From NCBI GenBank assembly GCA_003155465.1, contig PMCR01000325.1, positions 1,690-9,149 of the forward strand: 7,460 bases of DNA. The letters are read 5' to 3'. The notes under the pieces are model-generated. The model had not been told where the DNA came from, made no database searches, and was given only the letters and a program-made list of their open reading frames with translations. Shown one piece after another: positions 1 to 5,873 of the stretch (positions are counted from its first letter, which is position 1; every line of letters starts with the position of its first letter). The translations under genes were made by a program, and so were the position numbers. The stretch comes from Myxococcales bacterium (GTDB taxonomy: Bacteria > Myxococcota > Polyangia > Fen-1088).

Positions 1-468
1 CACTGGGGACTGGAGGCGCGCTGGCTCTCCGAGTCTCGGCTCATCATGCCGGCCATCGTGCTGACCTCGCTGTGGCTGTGGGTGGGGTTCAACATGATCT
101 ATTTCCTTGCGGCGTTGCAGACCGTTGACAAGACCCTGCAGGAGGCGGCGCGTATCGATGGGGCCAGTCCCTGGCAGATCTTCTGGCACGTGACCCTGCC
201 CTCGATGCGCCACGTGGTGATCTTCGTCGTCATCATGAGCGTGATTGGATCGTACCAGCTCTTCGAGCTGCCGTTGACCCTGCTCAGTGAGAGTTACGGA
301 TTCGGGGCCAACGACGCTGGACTGACACTCATCACCTACCTCAACTACATGGCATTCAGGTCCGGCGACCTGGGGTTGGGCTCTGCGGTGGGCTGGGTGG
401 TGGCCATCATCATTTTTGTCATTAGCCTGATTCAGATCCGGCTGGGCCGCATCGCCGAGGAAGACTAA
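1..468 (+). CDS. Sugar ABC transporter permease, MalF/UgpA type (CUT1), C-terminal half
   Basis: Inner-membrane permease subunit of a carbohydrate-uptake ABC transporter; it would pair with the MalG-type permease that follows. The reading frame is open from base 1, so the gene is cut by the window edge and 155 residues remain, about half the usual 290-310. The first ATG in view (base 46) is internal. The diagnostic feature is the cytoplasmic EAA loop that docks onto the ATPase: EAARIDGA at residues 48-55 of the fragment, ending in TLP at 65-67. It is flanked by hydrophobic segments near residues 17-38, 73-90 and 130-146. The C-terminus RLGRIAEED is a typical charged tail. The stop is TAA at 466-468. 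The sugar cannot be read from the permease itself; the nearby GH43 gene suggests a pentose oligosaccharide, which is inference. Family is secure, substrate is not. Confidence 0.93.
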   Translation, partial: HWGLEARWLSESRLIMPAIVLTSLWLWVGFNMIYFLAALQTVDKTLQEAARIDGASPWQIFWHVTLPSMRHVVIFVVIMSVIGSYQLFELPLTLLSESYGFGANDAGLTLITYLNYMAFRSGDLGLGSAVGWVVAIIIFVISLIQIRLGRIAEED

Positions 469-668
469 ATGACCGGCCATGATTCGAGGACAAGCACTTT
501 CTTCTCCCCTCTCCCGGAGGGAGAGAAGAGAAGTATGCGAGCCGAGTTCCCCGTGAGCTTCCGGATTGCCGTTGTGCGGCGCCGCGTGGGGAACCGAGAA
601 TGAAGACACCGCAATTCAGGCCCATCCCAGATGCCGCGGTCCGCACATAACGATCAGTCATTTAGACA
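469..668. other. 200-bp spacer between the two permease genes, with hairpin and short ORF
   Basis: MalF- and MalG-type permease genes usually touch or overlap, so a 200-bp gap is unusual. An ATG abuts the upstream stop (TAA then ATG at 469-471) and opens a 44-codon frame ending with TGA at 600-602. Its product (MTGHDSRTS...) has no recognisable family and I do not call it a gene. It might be a remnant of an earlier start of the second permease. The spacer also contains the 501-533 hairpin, a GCGGCGCCGC palindrome at 576-585, and a GTTCCCC/GGGGAAC pair at 546-552 and 588-594. I see no convincing promoter or ribosome site. Confidence 0.6.
501..533. repeat. Imperfect inverted repeat (15-bp arms, 3-nt loop)
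   Basis: Bases 501-515 and 519-533 are inverted copies around a GGA loop. The inner 7 bp (CTCTCCC/GGGAGAG) and outer 6 bp (CTTCTC/GAGAAG) are perfect. Two adjacent C-A mismatches lie between them; in RNA from the minus strand these become U-G wobbles, giving a continuous 15-bp stem. No T-tract follows, so it is not a standard intrinsic terminator. C/T-rich hairpins of this CCTCTCCC-GGAG-GGGAGAG style are known as dispersed intergenic repeats in many G+C-rich genomes. It could also limit transcript decay between the two permease genes. Confidence 0.72.
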
Positions 669-1592
669 ATGAACCTCCTGCAGATTCTACTCTTGGCGCT
701 GTTTGTGGCCTTCGTCGTGCTGCGGGTGCTGGGTCGGCGTCAGATTGCGTCTCGCTTTGCTCGCTGGACGCTGCTGGGCCTGGGCGCGGTGGTGGTGCTC
801 GTGCCCTTTACCTGGCTGGTGGCAGCGGTGTTCAAGGATCGCTCGGTGCTCAACGAGTACATCTTCCTGCCCCCAGTGGAGCAGTGGTCGGAAAAGACGC
901 TCAACCTCAACAACTTTCGCGAGTTGTTCAAGGGGCGGCCCAGTCTGACCGGCCCGGTGTATTTCTGGGAGTACGTGCTCAATTCGACTGTGTACGCCAC
1001 CTGCACGACGGTCCTACAGATCTTCTTTTGTTCGTTGGGCGGATTCGCCCTGGCCAAGTACGAGTTTCGCGGCAAGACAGCGCTAACCTTGTTCATGCTC
1101 GGATCCATGATGATTCCCTCTGTCTTGCTGCTGGCGCCACTTTACAAGATGGTGGTGGATCTGGGGCTAGTGGATTCACTGGCTGGCCTTATCATTCCTG
1201 GGATGGTCGGTACCTATGGCATCTTTCTTTTTCGGCAGGCGTGCCTGGCCGTGCCCAACGAGATGATAGATGCCGCACGTCTGGATGGCTGCGGCGAGTT
1301 CGGCATCTATCTTCGGCTGGTGATGCCGTTGGTGCGGCCCATGGCCGCGGCGTTTTGCCTGATTTGCTTCCTGGGCAACTGGAACGCATTCTTTGCTCCC
1401 AATGTGTTTCTGCACAGCCAGGACAAGCTCACCCTGCCAGTGGTGCTGAATCTGTACCTCGGCGAATTCAGGCACGATCAGGGTGTGTTCTTGACCGGAA
1501 CCGCTCTGGCCATGATTCCCCCTGCGGTGCTCTTTTTTGCCCTGCAGCGGGAATTCATCAGCGGCCTGACCTCGGGCGCGGTCAAGGGGTAG
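669..1592 (+). CDS. Sugar ABC transporter permease, MalG/UgpE type (CUT1)
   Basis: Second inner-membrane permease of the carbohydrate importer, 307 residues. The EAA-loop signature is at residues 198-223: DAARLDG (201-207) with MP at 219-220, here with D in place of the first E. Hydrophobic spans lie near 5-22, 34-55, 104-128, 138-158, 170-190, 224-245 and 275-292. The first (residues 5-22) is additional to the usual six-span MalG core, and the protein is some 20-30 residues longer than typical family members. A TAG at 663-665 lies just before ATG 669, so this is the earliest possible start in frame. No Shine-Dalgarno sequence precedes it. The encoded partner is the truncated permease upstream; the binding protein and ATPase are not in the window. 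The gene ends with TAG, followed by a repeat-bearing spacer before the GH43 gene. Confidence 0.93.
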   Translation: MNLLQILLLALFVAFVVLRVLGRRQIASRFARWTLLGLGAVVVLVPFTWLVAAVFKDRSVLNEYIFLPPVEQWSEKTLNLNNFRELFKGRPSLTGPVYFWEYVLNSTVYATCTTVLQIFFCSLGGFALAKYEFRGKTALTLFMLGSMMIPSVLLLAPLYKMVVDLGLVDSLAGLIIPGMVGTYGIFLFRQACLAVPNEMIDAARLDGCGEFGIYLRLVMPLVRPMAAAFCLICFLGNWNAFFAPNVFLHSQDKLTLPVVLNLYLGEFRHDQGVFLTGTALAMIPPAVLFFALQREFISGLTSGAVKG

Positions 1593-1616
1593 GGCCGTGG
1601 CCTGCAGAGAATGCTT

Positions 1617-1723
1617 TTTCACCACAGAGGTCACAGAGACCGGAAAGGCCAGGTTTCCGATCTTGGATCCTAACCCTTTCAGCGTCCGTACCCTCTGTGT
1701 TCTCTGCGCACTCTGTGGTGAAA
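1617..1723. repeat. CACAGAG-type dispersed inverted repeat in the permease/GH43 spacer
   Basis: The arms TTTCACCACAGAG (1617-1629) and CTCTGTGGTGAAA (1711-1723) are a perfect 13-bp inverted repeat. Similarity extends inward imperfectly through further CACAGAG/CTCTGTG units (1632-1638 and 1693-1699). About 80 bp lie between the perfect arms. Sequences of this CACCACAGAG...CTCTGTGGTG style recur between genes of many unrelated environmental bacteria; I recognise the style, not a named family. The element occupies most of the 171-bp gap between the permease stop and the GH43 start. No transposase or target duplication is visible. With no T-tract and a long loop it is a poor terminator candidate. 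Confidence 0.75.
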
Positions 1724-1741
1724 TCAGGTAGCCGGATTGTT

Positions 1742-1748
1742 GGAGGAG
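1742..1748 (+). promoter_or_regulatory. Ribosome binding site of the GH43 gene
   Basis: GGAGGAG is the only purine-rich Shine-Dalgarno-like run before the GH43 frame. It lies downstream of the TTG codons at 1737-1742 and therefore argues against them as starts. It is 15 nt before ATG 1764, longer than ideal; a weaker AAGG (1757-1760) is only 3 nt from that ATG. Confidence 0.5.
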
Positions 1749-1763
1749 ATTCATCCAAGGCCC

Positions 1764-3320
1764 ATGCCTCTGTCACCCAGCCGCACTTTTCGCAATCCGA
1801 TCCTTCCCGGGTTTTATCCCGATCCCAGCCTGTGCCGGGTTGGGCGCGACTTCTACCTGGTGACCAGCAGCTTCGAGTACTTCCCGGGAGTTCCCATTTT
1901 TCACAGCCGCGATTTGGTGCACTGGCAACAGCTTGGCCATGTGCTGGCGCGCCGAAGCCAGCTTGACCTGACCGGCACGCCCAGTTCGGGCGGGATCTAC
2001 GCGCCGACCTTGCGCTATTCTCGCGGTCGCTTCTTCCTGGTAACCACGCATGTGGGCGGCGGGGGAAACTTCCTGGTAACCGCCCGTCGCCCCGAGGGCC
2101 CCTGGTCGGATCCGGTTTGGATCGACGAGGGCGGCTTTGATCCGTCGTTGTTCTTCCACCGCGGCCGTGTCTACTACGGCCACGACGGAGAAGGGGCTGA
2201 CTTCGATCATCCGGTGATTGAGCAGGCCGAACTGGATCTTGGCCGGGGTCGATTGAAGGGATCGATGCGGGTGATTTGGCGGGGCACGGGCGGAGTCTGG
2301 CCCGAAGGGGCGCACCTCTATGATCTGCACGGCCGCACCTATCTGCTGGCTGCCGAGGGCGGCACGGCCTACGACCACTGTGAGGTCGCGGCGCGGGCGG
2401 ATTCGCCGTTCGGACCCTTTGTGCCCTGCCCGCACAATCCTGTCCTTAGCCACCGCCACCGTCGCAGGCATCCCATCCAGGCCACTGGGCACGCCGACAT
2501 GGTGACCCTCGACGACTGCAGCGCGTGGGCGGTGTTTCTGGGCGTGCGGCCGCGTTCCGGCCGCCACCATCACCTCGGCCGCGAGACTTTCCTGGCGCCG
2601 GTGCGCTTCTCCGACGACGGCTGGCCGACTATCGGCGAACGCGGACAGGTCGAACTGGAAATGGCAGCCCCGGAATTGTCGCCGTATCTCTTTGCTCCAC
2701 CGCCGGCGCGTGACGACTTCGATGGCGTTGTCCTCGACCCGGTTTGGGTACACGTGCGCAATCCGCCTGACCGCGCGATCACTCTCAGGCAGAGGGCAGG
2801 GCACCTGCGGCTGTGGGGCGCGCCCGGCAGCCTGGACGACGTGGGGCCGGTTGCCTTCGTGGGTCGCCGTCAGCAGCACTTCACCATGTCCGGCAAGACC
2901 CGGCTGGATTTTTCACCACAGCAGCCGGGTGAAGAGGCGGGGTTGTCCGTGCGTGCGCGCGAGGATTTTCATCTCGATGTGGCTGTACGACTGGGCCGAG
3001 CCGGACGCGAAGTGGTGGCCCTGCGTCGGACCGGGGGTGTGTCGCGCGTGTTGGGTCGCGCGTCGATCCCGCCAGGTTCCATCGAACTCTGCGTTCGTGC
3101 CGAGAATGATCACTACCAGATCCTGGCGGGAACCGGACGTGGCCGCGTCCTGCTTGGTCAGGTGCCGGCCCGGGCGCTGTCCGCTGAAACCATCACGCGC
3201 CGCGGGCCGATGCACTTCTGCGGTGTGGTGATTGGCATGTACGCCACCGGCCGAGGCCGGCCTTGCACCGTACCCGCTGATTTTGACTGGTTCGACTATC
3301 TCCCCTCGGCCAAAGGCTGA
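1764..3320 (+). CDS. Glycoside hydrolase family 43, beta-xylosidase / alpha-L-arabinofuranosidase-like
   Basis: Inverting exo-glycosidase expected to release xylose or arabinose from short oligosaccharides; 518 residues from ATG 1764. Domain 1 (about residues 8-300) is the five-bladed beta-propeller with all three catalytic acids in place: general base D20 in GFYPDPS, pKa-modulating D126 in GGFDPSLFF, and general acid E181 in WPEGAHLY. H243 (TGHADMV) and R273 (GRETFL) match conserved active-site positions of the XynB group. Domain 2 (about 316-518) is the C-terminal beta-sandwich typical of XynB-type GH43 enzymes, with VGRRQQHF and a closing FDWFDYLP. There is no signal peptide, so the enzyme is cytoplasmic, which fits hydrolysis after uptake by the upstream permeases. 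An upstream TTG (1737) is open but precedes the ribosome site and adds residues not expected in the family. The 3' end overlaps the opposing YfhO-like gene by 25 bp. Exact specificity (xylosidase or arabinofuranosidase) cannot be decided by eye. Confidence 0.94.
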   Translation: MPLSPSRTFRNPILPGFYPDPSLCRVGRDFYLVTSSFEYFPGVPIFHSRDLVHWQQLGHVLARRSQLDLTGTPSSGGIYAPTLRYSRGRFFLVTTHVGGGGNFLVTARRPEGPWSDPVWIDEGGFDPSLFFHRGRVYYGHDGEGADFDHPVIEQAELDLGRGRLKGSMRVIWRGTGGVWPEGAHLYDLHGRTYLLAAEGGTAYDHCEVAARADSPFGPFVPCPHNPVLSHRHRRRHPIQATGHADMVTLDDCSAWAVFLGVRPRSGRHHHLGRETFLAPVRFSDDGWPTIGERGQVELEMAAPELSPYLFAPPPARDDFDGVVLDPVWVHVRNPPDRAITLRQRAGHLRLWGAPGSLDDVGPVAFVGRRQQHFTMSGKTRLDFSPQQPGEEAGLSVRAREDFHLDVAVRLGRAGREVVALRRTGGVSRVLGRASIPPGSIELCVRAENDHYQILAGTGRGRVLLGQVPARALSAETITRRGPMHFCGVVIGMYATGRGRPCTVPADFDWFDYLPSAKG

Positions 3321-5641
3321 GCCAGAGTCCGCCCGCGAAGCCGGCCCGCCAAGAAGAGAGCAACCAGGATCGAAAGCGACATCATGGAGAGGGCAATACC
3401 GGCCCTCCACCCTGGCGGTTCATAGGAAAGGACAATGCGATGGGCTCCGGGGGGCAACCGGACTCCGCGCATGGCCAGGTTCACCCGCAGGACCGGTGTT
3501 GGCCGACCATCGAGCGAAGCGCTCCACCCGGCGGCGAATTGTTCGAGGAACACAGCCACACCCGGTCGAGTTGCTTGGCAATGGGCAACCAGGCGCACAT
3601 TGCCGAAGGACTCCAACTCACAGGCGCGAACAGTTTGTTCGGCGGATTCAGCGTCGGAGGCGATAGTCGGCGCCTCGGGATGGGGGGCAAGAATCGCCTG
3701 GTGACCCGCGACCACTTCGGGGTCGAACACCGCCGAGCGGGCGGCTTGGTCGGGCAAGATGCGGGTTGTGCCCGCCAGGTACACCCTGGGCAGCACGTCC
3801 TTGACGTGAAAAAGGCGCGTCCCCGGTAAAGGGTCCATCATCGGATCCAGACCGTCCGGGGTGGGCAGCGACGGATCGCCAATGCCGGAAATCAGATACT
3901 CGACCCCAGTGAGGCGCAGCAAACCCTTCACGTGCTGCTGGCCCTCGGTCCACAGGGTGCCCAATGAACGCGGCATCGCGGCGTCGTAGCCTGGCACCAC
4001 GCCAATCCCGTACACGGTGGCTTGGTTGTCCATTAGGGTACGCAAGAGATTGCGCTGTACCTCTTCCACCGTACGAGGCGGCGCGATTCGTGCGATGGCG
4101 GCATCCACATCAAGCGAACGGTGCACGCGAGGGGGAGCGCGCAAGCCACGCCCACGCGCATCGGCGCGAATCGCGGTGGCCGCCGGCACCCATTCGCAAA
4201 GCAGGCTGCTGGGGCCGAAATTCTGCAGGGGCCGGGCCGCCGCGGCCAGGTCGGCCGTCATCAGGGCGGCGGCCAAAGCGACCGCGAGTCGGGGACGACG
4301 TCTGGCCAACCAAGCCGTCGCGGCCATGGCCAAAGCGGCGCCAAGTCCCGCCAAGGCCCCGTGGCGGACGGGTTCAACCATGACGGCGGGAACGAAAGGC
4401 AGGAACACGGCCAGCGCAGCCAAGGGAACCGCACAGGGAATTGAGCGGAGCCAAACCGCACTGGAATGGAGTCGCTGCAGCCCCAGAGCGGCGAGCAGAG
4501 ACACACTCGCCACTGTGACGATGATGTACTTTTCCGGACCTCGCATGAAGGCCAGGGGTGGAATCAAGGCGCGCAAGACGGCATGCAACGGGGTGTGCCG
4601 TCCCAGCGCCAACAGGAGGGCAGAGAGGGCGACGAGAGCGAGGATCAGCGGCCCTCGCCGACGGCGACCGAAGGCAAAGCTGGCAAGCACAATCGCGCTG
4701 GCACCGAGATAGGACCCGTAGACGACGGGCCTGTGGTCGAGTTCCCTTTCCCCCACCCAGGGGCCGGCGACGTAGTCGGCGTAGGGATCGCCCATGGACC
4801 CCGGCGCCACCAGCTCCAGCAGACGCAGTGGGTGGAACGAGCCGACCTCGGCGGTGGCCCGCGCCAACCGATCTCCGCGGGTGTTGCCCTGCGCGACTAG
4901 TCGTGCCGGAACGATGACGACTGCGGCAATTCCCGCTGCCAGCGCCAGCGAGAGCGTTGCGGACAGCACAAATCTCCCCGCGCGCGAACGGCGCCCATCA
5001 GGTGCAACCGCGCCGCGCTCAGGGTCTGCCAGCGTGACTGTCAGGCCAAACCCGATTGCCACGATTGCCAGAAAAACCTCTCCGGTCAGAAAGGCAAGAG
5101 CGACGGGGACAGTAGCCCTGGCAATGGCATCGAGCCAAGCGCCCGTGTTGGCTCCGGTGCGCACCACGCGGCCCAGGTGGATGAATCCCAGTCCACACCA
5201 CGGCAAGTAGGCGCCCGCCACCAGCAGAAGCCCGGCGGTGAATTCACCGGTGCAAGTGCCCGAGAAACACCAGGCAATTCCCGCGATCAGCATGGCGATG
5301 GGGGAGCGGGCCCCGAGGGCACGGGCCAGTATCATGATCCCGACCCCACCGATGACCAGGTGGAGCAAGAGCCACCAGCTTGTCAGATGGGACGATGACG
5401 AAAAGAAGAAACCAGCATTGAGCGGATAGGTGAGCTCATTCAGTGGACTTGCCAGCGTGGACAGCCCCAGTCCTTGCAGTGGGTTCCACAGCATGCCGTC
5501 GCCTCGCACGAGGGCATCGTGAAGAAACCAGCGCGATGGGAAGATCCAACGGCCGATATCGCGTTGATACAGGATCTGACCGGCGACAAGCGGGAAATAC
5601 AGCACGGCCAACGCAGCCGCCAGCAATACGAAGGGAATCAC
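3296..5641 (-). CDS. YfhO-family polytopic membrane protein (GT-C-like)
   Basis: Large integral membrane protein, 781 residues, the usual size for the YfhO family. Members have GT-C-like architecture, and some Gram-positive ones glycosylate envelope polymers; the role here is not established. The N-terminus is a membrane span (2-20) followed by a loop carrying D28 (YQRDIG), where GT-C enzymes keep catalytic or metal-binding acids. Many further spans run through about residue 470. The family-style RGPEKY occurs at 367-372. A soluble domain follows (about 480-745) with the characteristic ending: an aromatic/Gly-Trp stretch, DGRPTPVLRVN, GVRLPPGAHRIVLSYEP. A last span and basic tail (RLRGR) close the protein. 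The start is GTG at 5641-5639, the first start after an in-frame TGA; it lacks a ribosome site, while a good one lies further upstream (see leader). The stop TAG lies inside the GH43 3' end. Family call is confident; substrate unknown. Confidence 0.88.
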   Translation of the reverse strand: MIPFVLLAAALAVLYFPLVAGQILYQRDIGRWIFPSRWFLHDALVRGDGMLWNPLQGLGLSTLASPLNELTYPLNAGFFFSSSSHLTSWWLLLHLVIGGVGIMILARALGARSPIAMLIAGIAWCFSGTCTGEFTAGLLLVAGAYLPWCGLGFIHLGRVVRTGANTGAWLDAIARATVPVALAFLTGEVFLAIVAIGFGLTVTLADPERGAVAPDGRRSRAGRFVLSATLSLALAAGIAAVVIVPARLVAQGNTRGDRLARATAEVGSFHPLRLLELVAPGSMGDPYADYVAGPWVGERELDHRPVVYGSYLGASAIVLASFAFGRRRRGPLILALVALSALLLALGRHTPLHAVLRALIPPLAFMRGPEKYIIVTVASVSLLAALGLQRLHSSAVWLRSIPCAVPLAALAVFLPFVPAVMVEPVRHGALAGLGAALAMAATAWLARRRPRLAVALAAALMTADLAAAARPLQNFGPSSLLCEWVPAATAIRADARGRGLRAPPRVHRSLDVDAAIARIAPPRTVEEVQRNLLRTLMDNQATVYGIGVVPGYDAAMPRSLGTLWTEGQQHVKGLLRLTGVEYLISGIGDPSLPTPDGLDPMMDPLPGTRLFHVKDVLPRVYLAGTTRILPDQAARSAVFDPEVVAGHQAILAPHPEAPTIASDAESAEQTVRACELESFGNVRLVAHCQATRPGVAVFLEQFAAGWSASLDGRPTPVLRVNLAMRGVRLPPGAHRIVLSYEPPGWRAGIALSMMSLSILVALFLAGRLRGRTLAQPLAEGR

Positions 5642-5650
5642 GGCTAGCGG

Positions 5651-5671
5651 TCACGCTGCAAATTGGGTCAT
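5651..5671 (-). other. Six-codon leader reading frame, in frame with the YfhO-like gene
   Basis: On the minus strand ATG (5671-5669) opens MTQFAA and stops at TGA (5653-5651). It is exactly 30 nt upstream of the GTG start and in the same frame, so without the TGA the protein would simply begin ten residues earlier. It has the good ribosome site that the GTG lacks. Possible readings: a true leader peptide with reinitiation at the GTG 9 nt beyond its stop; a nonsense mutation in the original N-terminus, rescued by the GTG; a sequencing error; or chance. Confidence 0.4.
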
Positions 5672-5675
5672 GGGA

Positions 5676-5689
5676 TTTCCTGGCCTCCT
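5676..5689 (-). promoter_or_regulatory. Shine-Dalgarno region upstream of the leader ATG
   Basis: The minus strand reads AGGAGG (5689-5684) and AGGA (5681-5678). The second is 6 nt from ATG 5671, the first 12 nt. These are the only good ribosome-binding sequences near the 5' end of the YfhO-like gene, and they serve the short leader frame and not the GTG directly. Confidence 0.5.
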
Positions 5690-5690
5690 G

Positions 5691-5719
5691 TCGCGAATGC
5701 GCACGTCGCAGTTTCGCGA
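5691..5719. other. Stem-loop adjacent to the YfhO leader ribosome site
   Basis: TCGCGAA (5691-5697) pairs with TTCGCGA (5713-5719), and the nested TGCG (5698-5701) pairs with CGCA (5707-5710). This gives an 11-bp stem with a 2-nt bulge and a 5-nt CACGT loop. In minus-strand RNA it ends one base before AGGAGG, so it could affect access to that site. No T-run follows on either strand, so it does not look like an intrinsic terminator. It may equally be part of intergenic repeat debris. Confidence 0.55.
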
Positions 5720-5830
5720 TGATCCTGCACGCCAGCGCGAAGTGCAAGACTCGATCTCTGACATCGCCAAACGCCAAACGCGGTACTAGCCAGGGAAGCC
5801 CGGGCAGGGGTACGCTGCTAGGCATGACGC

Positions 5831-5860
5831 CCTTCGTGGTCTCTCCTCTCACCTCCGTGG
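5831..5860. repeat. Degenerate CTCTGTGG-type repeat unit before ruvA
   Basis: CCTTCGTGGTCTCTC followed by CTCCGTGG parallels the right arm of the permease/GH43 spacer repeat (1691-1718: CCCTCTGTG, TTCTCT, CTCTGTGG), with a 2-nt length difference and several transitions. It ends 13 nt before the ruvA start and no left arm is visible. Common origin is inferred from pattern only. Confidence 0.35.
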
Positions 5861-5873
5861 CCTCATCCTGCCA

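Larger units (their letters stand above)
5642..5873. other. Divergent spacer between the YfhO-like gene and ruvA
   Basis: This 232-bp region between divergent genes must hold both promoters, but I see no convincing -35/-10 pair for either. It carries the YfhO leader elements, a 7-bp tandem repeat (CGCCAAA twice plus CGC, 5765-5781), a GCCCGGGC palindrome (5798-5805), and a CTCTGTGG-like stretch (5831-5860) resembling the right arm of the 1617-1723 repeat. A plus-strand frame crosses it and ends at 5877, but it is mostly antisense to the YfhO-like gene and its product resembles no protein I know; in particular it is not RuvC. The sequence reads like degenerate repeat material. Confidence 0.55.

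Noticed and set aside
566..1966. Long plus-strand open frame (466 codons) across the MalG-type permease and GH43 start
   Set aside because: It runs out of frame with two well-supported genes and its product has no family features; G+C-rich shadow frame.
1773..2879. Minus-strand open frame (368 codons) opposite the GH43 gene
   Set aside because: The GH43 frame has all catalytic motifs; the antisense product is Arg/Ala/Val-rich without recognisable domains.
2909..2921. TTTTTCACCACAG inside the GH43 gene, identical to 1615-1627 at the left repeat arm
   Set aside because: It encodes conserved-looking residues (DFSPQ) in the beta-sandwich domain, and no inverted partner lies nearby; probably chance.
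4017..4712. Several plus-strand open frames opposite the YfhO-like gene
   Set aside because: They are antisense to a coherent 781-residue membrane protein and have Arg/Ala/Ser-rich shadow composition.
5651..5653. Selenocysteine or code reassignment at the in-frame TGA of the YfhO leader
   Set aside because: TGA is a normal stop for the GH43 gene and ruvA, the position is not a redox site, and no selenocysteine-insertion hairpin is evident just downstream of the TGA.
5705..5740. Weak promoter for the YfhO-like gene on the minus strand (TTGCAC, 17 nt, GATCAT)
   Set aside because: Only three and four of six consensus matches, and it overlaps the hairpin; not distinguishable from chance in this sequence.
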